A stretch of DNA of 64,000 bases from JBOFBH01 sp051657715 (GTDB lineage: Bacteria > Actinomycetota > Actinomycetes > Actinomycetales > Angustibacteraceae), in contig JBOFLF010000064.1 of assembly GCA_051657715.1 (NCBI GenBank), forward strand, positions 335,236 through 399,235, read 5' to 3'. A program made the translations under genes and the position numbers. The notes under the pieces are model-generated. The model was not told the DNA's origin and did not search any database. It saw nothing but the letters and a program-made list of their open reading frames with translations. Of the stretch, positions 1 through 7,625 are shown in pieces; positions within the stretch are counted from its first letter, which is position 1, and each line of letters starts with the position of its first letter.

Positions 1-1
1 G

Positions 2-118
2 CCGGGGATCTTCGCGGCCGGGGACGTCCGGTCGTCCTCGGTCAAGCGGGTGGCCTCCGCGGTGGGCGAGGGCGCGCTCGCGGTCACCGGCGTTCATCAG
101 TACCTGGAGAGGTTGTGA
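2..118 (+). CDS. Thioredoxin-reductase-like flavoprotein, C-terminal end (partial)
   Basis: Only the last 38 codons lie in the window, open at the left edge. The visible peptide runs PGIFAAGDVR, then SVKRVASAVGEGA, and ends in QYLERL. The GIFAAGDVR stretch is the C-terminal FAD-contacting motif of low-molecular-weight thioredoxin reductases, and the following segment matches the usual final helix. The stop lies 4 nt before the start of the cyclic-nucleotide-binding histidine kinase, so the two probably form one operon. In actinobacteria such kinases often follow a thioredoxin reductase that itself carries a cNMP-binding domain. That domain would lie outside the window, so it is an inference. 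Family call is fairly secure; exact subfamily is not. Confidence 0.75.
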   Translation, partial: PGIFAAGDVRSSSVKRVASAVGEGALAVTGVHQYLERL

Positions 119-122
119 GGTC

Positions 123-1640
123 ATGACCGACGCGGCCAGCGGCGCACCCGGTGCGCCTGCACCCCATGCGCCTGCGCCCGGCACGCCCGTCGACACCTCG
201 GCAGACGCCGAGCTGCTTTCGCCCGGGCAGCTGCGCACGCTGTTCCTGCTGGAGAAGCTGACCGACGACCAGCTGCGGTGGTTCGTGGAGCACGGCGAAG
301 TGGCCCGGTTCCCGGCCGGGGCCTTCATCACCCGCGAGGGCGAACCTGCCGAGTGCTTCTACCAGGTGTACTCCGGCACGATCGCGTTGTCCCGCAAGGT
401 CGGTGCGACGGACGTCGAGGTCAACCGGACGTCGATGCGCGGGGTGTACACCGGCGCGACCACCGCGTGGGTGAACAGCCCCGACCGGCCCACCGTCTAC
501 GGCGCGAGCACCCGGGCGATCACCGACGCCGTGCTGCTCGCCGTGCCGGCCGGCGGGTTCGCGTCGTTCATGCGCGAGCACCTGCCGATGGCGGTGCACC
601 TGCTCGGCGGCCTCACGTCCGGGATGCGGGTCAGCCAGGAGCGGATCGGCCAGCGCCAGCGCCTGCAGGCCCTGGGTGCGCTGTCCGCCGGGCTGACCCA
701 CGAGCTGAACAACCCGGCCGCCGCCGCGGTCCGGGGGGTGGACGGACTGCGCTCCCGGGTGGACGGGATGCGCCGCAAACTCGGCTACCTCGCGGACGGG
801 CACGTGCCTGCCGACGTGCTGCACCAGCTCGTCGACTTGCAGGACCAGGCGCTGACTGCCTTCGCCACCGTGCCCCGGCGCTCGGCCATGCAGATCTCGG
901 ATGCCGAGGACGAGCTCGGCGACTGGCTGCAGGAGCACGGCATCCGCCGCGCATACGACCTCGCCGCGGTGCTGGTGGGTGCTGGCCTGGACGTCGAGTG
1001 GGCCGAGAAGGTGCACCGGACACTGCCCGCGCAGGACGTCGAGAGCGGTATCGCGTGGGTGGCCTACACCCTGGAGACCGAGTCGCTGATGCGGGAGATC
1101 ACCGACTCGGTGCAGCGGATCAGCGATCTGGTCGGCGCGGCCAAGCAGTACTCGCAGCTGGACCGGGCGCCGTTCCAGCACACCGACGTCCGTGAGGGCC
1201 TGGAGTCCACGCTGGTGATGTTGAGCCGCAAGCTCACCGAGGTCACGGTGGTCCGCGACTACGCCGATGACCTGCCGCCGGTGCCGGGCTACCCGGCCGA
1301 GCTGAACCAGGTGTGGACCAACCTGATCGACAACGCGGCACAGGCGATGGGCTCGGACGGCACGCTGACCCTGCGTGCCCGGGTGGACGGCGATCACCTC
1401 CTGGTCAGCGTCGGCGACACCGGCCCCGGCGTTCCGGAGGACCTGCGGGAGCGGATCTTCGAACCGTTCTTCACCACCAAGCCGGTCGGCCAGGGCACCG
1501 GCCTGGGGCTCGACATCTCCTACCGGGTGGTGACCGATCGCCACCACGGGGACCTGCGGGTGGTGTCCCGTCCCGGCGACACCCGGTTCGAGGTCCGCCT
1601 GCCTCTCACCGAACAGCCGGACGCCGCCTCGCAGACCTGA
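123..1640 (+). CDS. cNMP-binding domain sensor histidine kinase
   Basis: 505-residue soluble two-part sensor. Residues about 35-165 form a cyclic-nucleotide-binding (Crp-like) beta barrel, with GAFITREGEPAECFYQVYSG at about 66-85. This is followed by a phosphoacceptor helix with the H-box SAGLTHELNNPAAAA (His about 193). An HATPase_c domain follows with N-box NQVWTNLIDNAAQAM and G-boxes DTGPGVP and GQGTGLGLDI near residues 395-485. No transmembrane segment is seen, so it should sense an intracellular ligand, and no cognate response regulator lies next to it. The ATG at 123 follows GTGAGGTC and sits directly after the thioredoxin-reductase-like gene, pointing to a redox or nucleotide signalling operon. 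The ligand and the target are unknown. Confidence 0.85.
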   Translation: MTDAASGAPGAPAPHAPAPGTPVDTSADAELLSPGQLRTLFLLEKLTDDQLRWFVEHGEVARFPAGAFITREGEPAECFYQVYSGTIALSRKVGATDVEVNRTSMRGVYTGATTAWVNSPDRPTVYGASTRAITDAVLLAVPAGGFASFMREHLPMAVHLLGGLTSGMRVSQERIGQRQRLQALGALSAGLTHELNNPAAAAVRGVDGLRSRVDGMRRKLGYLADGHVPADVLHQLVDLQDQALTAFATVPRRSAMQISDAEDELGDWLQEHGIRRAYDLAAVLVGAGLDVEWAEKVHRTLPAQDVESGIAWVAYTLETESLMREITDSVQRISDLVGAAKQYSQLDRAPFQHTDVREGLESTLVMLSRKLTEVTVVRDYADDLPPVPGYPAELNQVWTNLIDNAAQAMGSDGTLTLRARVDGDHLLVSVGDTGPGVPEDLRERIFEPFFTTKPVGQGTGLGLDISYRVVTDRHHGDLRVVSRPGDTRFEVRLPLTEQPDAASQT

Positions 1641-1739
1641 CCCGCGACGGACCGCAGCCGGTCACCCTGCGAGGAGGCAGACCCTTGGGGCGAGGAGCCG
1701 GCCAGGACACCAGATCAGCGCAGACGGGAGCACGGCTGC
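1641..1739. other. Convergent intergenic spacer
   Basis: This is a 99-bp gap between the histidine kinase and the convergent aspS. I see no clear ORF, repeat or strong hairpin in it. Confidence 0.5.
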
Positions 1740-3512
1740 TCACTCGTCAGGGGACGCGTCGACACCAGCCTCGGCGCGCTGGTGAGCCGTGATCGGAGCG
1801 GGTGCGCCGGTGAGCGGGTCGCCGCCGCCGCCGGACTTGGGGAACGCGATGACCTCGCGGATCGACTCGACGCCGGCCAGCAGGGCGCACACCCGGTCCC
1901 AGCCGAACGCGATACCGCCGTGCGGCGGCGCGCCATAGGCGAACGCGTCCAGCAGGAAGCCGAACTTCTCCCGAGCCTGCTCGGGGCTCAGGCCCATGAC
2001 GGCGAACACCCGCTCCTGGACGTCCCGCCGGTGGATACGGATCGACCCGCCGGCGATCTCGTTCCCGTTGCACACCAGGTCGTACGCGTACGCCAGGGCC
2101 GCACCCGGATCGGACTCCAGGGACTCCAGGTACTCGGCCTGGGGCGCGGTGAAGGCGTGGTGCACGGCCGTCCAGGCACCAGCGCCCACCGCGACGTCAC
2201 CGCTGGCCGTGGCCTCGTCCGCGGGTTCGAACAGCGGCGCGTCGACCACCCAGCAGAACGACCAGGCCGCGGGGTCGACCAGCCCGCAGCGGCGACCGAT
2301 CTCCAGCCGGGCCGCGCCGAGCAGCGCGCGGGACGGCCTGGCCGCCCCGGCGGCGAAGAACACGCAGTCCCCGGGTGCGGCGCCGACGTGCGCGGCCAGC
2401 CCAGCCCGCTCGGCCTCCGACAGGTTCCGCGCCACCGGACCGGACAGCTCGCCGTCCTGGCCGATCAGGACGTACGCCAGGCCCCGTGCCCCGCGCTGCT
2501 TGGCCCAGTCCTGCCACGCGTCGAGCTGACGGCGCGGCTGATCGGCGCCGCCCGGCATCACCACGGCTCCGACGTACTCGGCCTGGAACACCCGGAACGG
2601 GGTGTCGGCGAAGTACGCGGCGCACTCCACCAGCTCGGCGCCGAAGCGCAGGTCAGGTTTGTCGGTCCCAAACCGGCGCATCGCCTCGTGGTACGGCAAC
2701 CGTGGCAGCGGGGTGGGCAGCTGGTACCCGACGAGGTCCCACAGCCGTCGGGTGATCTCCTCGCCGAGCTCGATGACGTCGTCCTGCTCGACGAAGCTCA
2801 TCTCGACGTCCAACTGGGTGAACTCGGGTTGCCGATCGGCCCGGAAGTCCTCGTCCCGGTAGCAGCGGGCGATCTGGTAGTACCGCTCCAATCCGGCCAC
2901 CATCAGCAGCTGCTTGAACAGCTGCGGGCTCTGCGGCAGGGCGTACCAGCTGCCCGGCTGCAGCCGGGCCGGCACGAGGAAGTCCCGGGCGCCCTCGGGG
3001 GTCGACCGGGTCAGGGTTGGCGTCTCCACCTCGACGAACGCGCGCTCGTGCAGCACCTGGCGGGCCAACCGGCTGACCTCGCTGCGCAGCCGCAGGGCCG
3101 CGGCCGGGCCGGGCCGCCGCAGGTCCAGGTACCGGTAGCGCAGGCGGACCTCCTCCCCCACCGCGACGCGCTCGTCGACCTGGAACGGCAGGGTCTCGGA
3201 TTCGCTGAGCACTTCCAGGCCCTCAGCGACCACCTCGATGTCGCCGGTGTCCAGCTGCGGGTTCTGGTTGCCCTCGGGCCGGAGCCGCACCGAGCCGGTC
3301 ACCTGCACGCAGTACTCGGTCCGCAAACCGTGGGCGCCCGAGGTCGCCAGCAGGTCGTCCCGCACCACCACCTGTGCGACACCGGACGCATCGCGCAGGT
3401 CGAGGAACGCCACCCCGCCGTGATCCCGTCGATTCGCCACCCATCCGGTGAGCGTGACGGTCCGGCCGGCGTGGTCGGCACGCAGCGTGCCGACCTCGTG
3501 AGTGCGCAGCAC
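1740..3512 (-). CDS. aspS: Aspartyl-tRNA synthetase
   Basis: Class II aminoacyl-tRNA synthetase of 590 residues, the normal bacterial AspRS size including the GAD insertion domain. It charges tRNA-Asp with aspartate. The N-terminal OB-fold anticodon-binding domain covers about residues 1-110 (GWVANRRDHGGVAFLDLRD). Motif 2 is CYRDEDFRADRQPEFTQLD. Motif 3, near the C-terminus, is GIAFGWDRVCALLAG. The start is GTG at 3512, preceded by GAAGGGATG. A TAGGAT box at 3552-3557 is a plausible -10 element giving a leader of about 30 nt. Whether it discriminates Asp from Asn cannot be decided here; many actinobacterial AspRS enzymes are non-discriminating where GatCAB is used. Confidence 0.97.
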   Translation of the reverse strand: MLRTHEVGTLRADHAGRTVTLTGWVANRRDHGGVAFLDLRDASGVAQVVVRDDLLATSGAHGLRTEYCVQVTGSVRLRPEGNQNPQLDTGDIEVVAEGLEVLSESETLPFQVDERVAVGEEVRLRYRYLDLRRPGPAAALRLRSEVSRLARQVLHERAFVEVETPTLTRSTPEGARDFLVPARLQPGSWYALPQSPQLFKQLLMVAGLERYYQIARCYRDEDFRADRQPEFTQLDVEMSFVEQDDVIELGEEITRRLWDLVGYQLPTPLPRLPYHEAMRRFGTDKPDLRFGAELVECAAYFADTPFRVFQAEYVGAVVMPGGADQPRRQLDAWQDWAKQRGARGLAYVLIGQDGELSGPVARNLSEAERAGLAAHVGAAPGDCVFFAAGAARPSRALLGAARLEIGRRCGLVDPAAWSFCWVVDAPLFEPADEATASGDVAVGAGAWTAVHHAFTAPQAEYLESLESDPGAALAYAYDLVCNGNEIAGGSIRIHRRDVQERVFAVMGLSPEQAREKFGFLLDAFAYGAPPHGGIAFGWDRVCALLAGVESIREVIAFPKSGGGGDPLTGAPAPITAHQRAEAGVDASPDE

Positions 3513-3551
3513 GAGGCATCCCTTCGCGGGGTGAGCTGGATGGACCCGCCG

Positions 3552-3557
3552 ATCCTA
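3552..3557 (-). promoter_or_regulatory. Candidate -10 box of aspS
   Basis: TAGGAT on the minus strand, about 40 nt upstream of the aspS GTG. It fits the actinobacterial TANNNT -10 consensus. No convincing -35 is seen. Confidence 0.4.
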
Positions 3558-3701
3558 CGGGTGCGTCAGTCACCCCACCCACCCGTTCGGCGGTGGCCCA
3601 GGCGTCGCAGATCGTCGATACTCGATGGTCGACAGGGGTCAGCGATCCGGGCAGTCGAGCGGCAGCCTCCAGCGACGAGGTGTCTGAGAGGTGGACGGCT
3701 G

Positions 3702-4322
3702 GTGCAGGCGACGGTTTCCGCAGGCGCCAGGCTCGCGCTGATCGCTCTCGGCAGACCAGCTCGCAAGGTGCCGCTGCGGACGCTCGGTGATCTGCCTGTC
3801 CGCGCGGGCGCCCAGGTCATGGTGCTGACCACGCTCGAGGCGGTGCACGTCCCGCACGGGCAGATCCGACTCACCACCCGCGCCGGCGTGGCCACCTGGC
3901 GCGCGAGCGTGGTCAACGAGCAGGGCCGGCTGCTGCTGCGTCTAGATGAGCACCTGGGAACCGACCAGCGCCGCCGCGACGTCCGGCACCCGATGGCCCT
4001 GGACATCCTGATCGCCGCCGTCGACCACCACACGGACGCGCCCGGGCCGCGCGTGCTCGCTGGCCGGACCGTCGATGTCTCCTCCGGTGGCCTCCAAGTC
4101 CGTCTGGAGGCGCCCTGGCAGGTGCATCCGATCGGAGTCGATGACACCGCCGACCCCTCGGGAGCGTTCGTGGACGCGGAGATCACGCTGTCACCGCAGC
4201 GCCGGGTCCGGGTAGTGCTGGAGGTCGTGCAGACCACCGACCGGACGGTACGCGGCAGCTTCGTGGCCATCGACCCGGCGGACCAGCAACACCTGGACGC
4301 ACTCGTCTCGGCCGCCACCTGA
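3702..4322 (+). CDS. PilZ domain protein (candidate c-di-GMP receptor)
   Basis: 206-residue protein. The C-terminal half carries the PilZ signature: an RxxxR motif (RRDVRHPMALDILIA) followed by the DxSxxG box VDVSSGGLQVRL. These residues bind cyclic di-GMP in the PilZ family. The N-terminal half resembles the flagellar-brake (YcgR-like) beta domain that often precedes PilZ. I chose the GTG at 3702 because GAGAGGTGG lies 7 nt upstream. The reading frame stays open far upstream, but only as the antisense of aspS. It stands alone, convergent to hisS. No flagellar, pilus or diguanylate cyclase gene is seen in the window, so the output pathway is unknown. Confidence 0.8.
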   Translation: MQATVSAGARLALIALGRPARKVPLRTLGDLPVRAGAQVMVLTTLEAVHVPHGQIRLTTRAGVATWRASVVNEQGRLLLRLDEHLGTDQRRRDVRHPMALDILIAAVDHHTDAPGPRVLAGRTVDVSSGGLQVRLEAPWQVHPIGVDDTADPSGAFVDAEITLSPQRRVRVVLEVVQTTDRTVRGSFVAIDPADQQHLDALVSAAT

Positions 4323-4334
4323 GCACCCGCTGGA

Positions 4335-5834
4335 TCAGCGCGCCTCTGGCGGAGTGTGGTCGGCGTCCTGCTCGGAGGCCACGGCGACCGATCGCACCAC
4401 CGGCCACCGGTCTGCGTCCGGCGGTGTCCACGAGGCCGGGTCCGCGGGCAGCTGCTCGCCGGACCTGATGTCCCGGACCGAAGACGACCCGTCCTGGGAA
4501 GCGATCGGGGGAAACCAGACGTAGGGGATGCCACGCCGCTGGGCGTAGCGGATCTGCTTGCCGTACTTCACCGGCCGAGGGGCGACCTCGCACGGCACGC
4601 CGCGCTCGCGCAAGCGTCCAGCCACCTCGGCACAGGCCTGCCGGGAGGCGTCGTCGGGCAGCACGACCAGCACGCAGGTAGGCACCGGCCGGGAACTGGT
4701 CAGCAGTCCTCGCGACAGCAGCGGCCCGACCACCCGGGTCACCCCGAGCGACAGCCCAACACCGGGGTAGGTGGTGCGGCCGTCGCTGGCCAGCGCGTCG
4801 TACCGACCACCGGAGCAGATCGAGCCGAGGTGCTCGAAGCCGACCATCCGGGTCTCGTACACCGTGCCGGTGTAGTAGTCCAGGCCACGGGCGATGCTGA
4901 GGTCAGCGACCACCGCGAAACCCGTCCGGGAGACCACGGCCGCCCGCTCCAGCAAGATAGCCAGCTCCTGCAGGCCGGCATCCAGCAGCGGGGAGGTCAC
5001 CCCCAGCGCCTGGACTCGGTCGATGACACTGGCGTCGGCACCGCTGATCGCGGCCAGACCGACACACGCATCCGCCTGGGCAGCCGTCAAGCCGGACCGC
5101 TCCACCAGCAGGCCGCGGACCGCCGGCACCCCGAGCTTGTCCAGCTTGTCGAGCGCGGACAGCACCGCCGTGACATCGCCTGCCTCAGCACCGGGGCCAC
5201 CCTCAGCACCGGGGCCATCTTCAGCACCGGGGCCACCGGCGACGCCGAGGTCGCTGCCAGGCCCCCCTCGGATGTCACCGCCGATGCCGAGGCCTTCGCA
5301 GAAGCCTTGCACCAGCCGACGGTTGTTCACCTGCACCCGGACCGGCGGCAACGGGAGTCGGGCGAAGACGTCCGCCAGCACCTCTACCAGCTCGACCTCG
5401 TGGTGCCCGGACAGCTCGCCGACGTCCACGATATCGATGTCGGCCTGCAGGAACTCCCGGTAGCGACCCTCCTGGGGCCGCTCGCCGCGCCACGCCTTCT
5501 GGATCTGATAGCGGCGGAACGGGAACTCCAAGTCGCCGGCGTTCTCGACGACGTACCTGGCGAACGGCACGGTCAGGTCGTAGTGCAGCGCCAGCTCTCG
5601 GCCGGTCTCTGCGTCGGCCGCTCGATCAGCCTGCAGGCGGCCCAGCACGTACACCTCCTTGTCGATCTCCCCTTTGCGGAGCAGCTGCGCCAACGGCTCG
5701 ACTGCCCGGGTCTCGATACCGGCGAATCCGTGCAGCTCGAAGGTGCGCCGCAGCACGTCGACGAGGTGTTGCTCCACAGCGCGCTGGCCGGGCAACCACT
5801 CGGGGAAGCCGGACAAGGAGGCAGGGCGGGCCAT
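4335..5834 (-). CDS. hisS: Histidyl-tRNA synthetase with a repeat insertion
   Basis: 499-residue class II synthetase charging tRNA-His. Visible motifs are GIETRAVEPLAQLLRKGEID near the N-terminus, the substrate region RRYQIQKAWRGERPQEGRYR (about 107-126) and the histidine A loop GLDYYTGTVYE. A C-terminal anticodon-binding domain follows. It is about 70 residues longer than E. coli HisRS (424). Part of the excess is a Gly/Pro/Ala/Glu-rich insert at about 189-219 containing three GPGAE repeats. The ATG at 5834 follows GCGGAGATC; a longer frame to 5921 has no ribosome site. It lies downstream of the MBL hydrolase gene, an order I recall from mycobacteria. Confidence 0.95.
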   Translation of the reverse strand: MARPASLSGFPEWLPGQRAVEQHLVDVLRRTFELHGFAGIETRAVEPLAQLLRKGEIDKEVYVLGRLQADRAADAETGRELALHYDLTVPFARYVVENAGDLEFPFRRYQIQKAWRGERPQEGRYREFLQADIDIVDVGELSGHHEVELVEVLADVFARLPLPPVRVQVNNRRLVQGFCEGLGIGGDIRGGPGSDLGVAGGPGAEDGPGAEGGPGAEAGDVTAVLSALDKLDKLGVPAVRGLLVERSGLTAAQADACVGLAAISGADASVIDRVQALGVTSPLLDAGLQELAILLERAAVVSRTGFAVVADLSIARGLDYYTGTVYETRMVGFEHLGSICSGGRYDALASDGRTTYPGVGLSLGVTRVVGPLLSRGLLTSSRPVPTCVLVVLPDDASRQACAEVAGRLRERGVPCEVAPRPVKYGKQIRYAQRRGIPYVWFPPIASQDGSSSVRDIRSGEQLPADPASWTPPDADRWPVVRSVAVASEQDADHTPPEAR

Positions 5835-5917
5835 CAGCGATCTCCGCTCGTGGGTACCAACCAGCACGTAGGCGACACACCGTAGGTGGGGTCGGAAGGT
5901 GGACGGACGAACCGATC

Positions 5918-6658
5918 TCAAGACGCGGGCAGCTCCTGCAGGAATGGGTTGCCGATCCGCTCGCGGCCGATGGTGGTGGCCGGCCCGTGCCCGGGAAGGA
6001 CATACGTATCATCAGGATGCGGAAGCACGCGGTGGCGCAACGACCGCTGCATGGCGACCGGGTCGCCACCGGGCAGGTCGGTCCGCCCAATGCTGCCGGC
6101 GAACAGGACATCGCCGGTGAGGAGCGTGCGCGAGACCGCCTCGGGCACCGGGGTCGACGAGCCGTCCGGCACCAGCAGCACCTGCGGGACGTCTGGCACG
6201 GCGAACATCACCGACCCCTCGGTGTGACCGGGAGCGTGCGTCACGTCCATCGTCAGGCCAGCGAGCTGCAACGCGGTCCCGTCGGCGATCTCCACGACGT
6301 CCTGCGGCTCGGCCCACCGAGCAGCCGAACCGAACTGCTGCTCCAGCAGCTGCAGCAGGCCGCTGGACGCCAGCTCGGTCAGCGGATCCGCCAACCGGTA
6401 GCGGTCCTCAGGGTGCACGTAGGCGGCCACACCGTGAGCTCCACAGACCGGAGTCACCGAGTACACGTGGTCGAGGTGGCCATGGGTGAGCACGACTGCG
6501 GCTGGTCGCAACCGGTGCTCGCGCAGGATCTCGGCCAGCGGCCCGCGCACCTCGATACCCGGGTCCACGATCACGCACTCCTCGCCCGGACCGGTGGCCA
6601 GGACGTAGCAGTTGGTGCCGAACACGGCGCTCGGGAACGCGGCGAGTAACACTCGCAT
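5918..6658 (-). CDS. MBL-fold metallo-hydrolase (glyoxalase II-like)
   Basis: 246 residues with the metallo-beta-lactamase signature THGHLDH (HxHxDH) near residue 60, further metal ligands in DVTHAPGHTEGS and LLTGDVLF, and PGHGPATTIGRER near the C-terminus. This set is typical of the glyoxalase II / RNase Z-like branch and should bind two Zn or Fe ions. The substrate cannot be told from sequence: S-lactoyl-glutathione hydrolysis is unlikely in an actinomycete that would use mycothiol, and a thioester or a persulfide is possible. Start ambiguity is trivial (GTG 6661 or ATG 6658). It is transcribed towards hisS with an 83-bp gap and is divergent from the PPIase gene. Confidence 0.85.
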   Translation of the reverse strand: MRVLLAAFPSAVFGTNCYVLATGPGEECVIVDPGIEVRGPLAEILREHRLRPAAVVLTHGHLDHVYSVTPVCGAHGVAAYVHPEDRYRLADPLTELASSGLLQLLEQQFGSAARWAEPQDVVEIADGTALQLAGLTMDVTHAPGHTEGSVMFAVPDVPQVLLVPDGSSTPVPEAVSRTLLTGDVLFAGSIGRTDLPGGDPVAMQRSLRHRVLPHPDDTYVLPGHGPATTIGRERIGNPFLQELPAS

Positions 6659-6746
6659 CACCTTATCGGTCCGCTCGATCGCCGAGCCTGGCCGGCCTCG
6701 GGTCGCGAGCCGCAGGGCGCCGACATCAGATCGATCTCGTCGTCTC

Positions 6747-6752
6747 TAGACT
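6747..6752 (+). promoter_or_regulatory. Candidate -10 box of the PPIase gene
   Basis: TAGACT lies 35 nt before the GTG start, and a good ribosome site (GGAGG, 6776-6780) is positioned 7 nt before the start. This is a conventional leadered promoter, unlike the leaderless ones elsewhere in the window. Confidence 0.4.
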
Positions 6753-6787
6753 GACCACTACCCAGCGTCCGTCCTGGAGGACACCCC

Positions 6788-7612
6788 GTGCCCATCGATC
6801 GCGACCGACAGCGAGCCAAGCGTCGGTACCAACGCCGGCAGGCGAAGCTTGCCGCCAAGGCCGTCCGTACCCGCCGCACCCAGCAGATCGTCGGCGCGGT
6901 GCTTGCCGTGCTGCTGGTGAGCGCAGGCGTAGTCGCGCTCACCCAGTTCACCGGTGACGAGACGTCGCCAGCCGCCAGCGGCGGTGCCGCACCCAGCACG
7001 TCGGCGACATCGAGTGCCCCGTCGGCGGCATCCAGCACGCCGCCGGACGCCTCCCCCAGCCCCTCGCGGCGGCCGGCCGCGACGTACGACGCTCCCCCGC
7101 CGACGTCGCTGGCGGCACAGCGCACGTGGCAGGTGACGGTTCGCACCACCGCCGGGACGATCGGCTTGGAGCTGGACGGCAAGGCGGCGCCGCAGACCGT
7201 GGCGTCGTTCCTGTTCCTGTCCCAGAAGAAGTTCTACAACGGGACCACCTGCCACCGGTTGACCACCCAGGGGATCTTCGTCCTGCAGTGCGGCGACCCG
7301 GCCGGCGACGGCACCGGTGGCCCCGGCTACACCTACGGCATCGAGAACGCCCCTCGGGACGGCAGCTATCCAGCTGGCACCCTTGCGATGGCCCGAGGTA
7401 ACGACCCGTCGTCCAACGGCAGCCAGTTCTTCATGGTGTACAAAGCCACCACATTGCCGACCGACGGTGGCGGGTACTCCATATTCGGCAGGGTGGTCAC
7501 CGGGTTGGACGTGCTGGAGAAGGTGGCAGCGGCCGGGACGGCGGACGGCAGCGGCGACGGGAGCCCGAGGGCGCCCGTGACCGTCACCGGTATCACGGTC
7601 AAGCAGAAGTGA
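6788..7612 (+). CDS. ppiB: Membrane-anchored cyclophilin-type peptidyl-prolyl isomerase
   Basis: 274 residues. A basic N-terminus is followed by one hydrophobic segment, IVGAVLAVLLVSAGVVALT (about 37-55), then a Ser/Ala/Pro-rich linker to about residue 110, then a cyclophilin domain. Domain motifs are FYNGTTCHRL, GPGYTYGIEN, NGSQFFMVY and YSIFGRVV. The enzyme catalyses cis-trans isomerisation of Xaa-Pro bonds. The topology suggests the catalytic domain faces outside the cytoplasm, as a foldase for exported proteins. The GTG at 6788 is preceded by GGAGG. The linker is low-complexity, as in several other proteins in this window. Confidence 0.92.
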   Translation: MPIDRDRQRAKRRYQRRQAKLAAKAVRTRRTQQIVGAVLAVLLVSAGVVALTQFTGDETSPAASGGAAPSTSATSSAPSAASSTPPDASPSPSRRPAATYDAPPPTSLAAQRTWQVTVRTTAGTIGLELDGKAAPQTVASFLFLSQKKFYNGTTCHRLTTQGIFVLQCGDPAGDGTGGPGYTYGIENAPRDGSYPAGTLAMARGNDPSSNGSQFFMVYKATTLPTDGGGYSIFGRVVTGLDVLEKVAAAGTADGSGDGSPRAPVTVTGITVKQK

Positions 7613-7625
7613 AGGACGAGTCACC

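Noticed and set aside
1782..3600. Long open frames antisense to aspS, and similar ones antisense to hisS, relA, secD, thrS and treY
   Set aside because: They are rich in Arg/Gly/Pro/Ala, lack domain motifs and mirror the third-codon GC bias of the real gene on the other strand. They have no supported starts.
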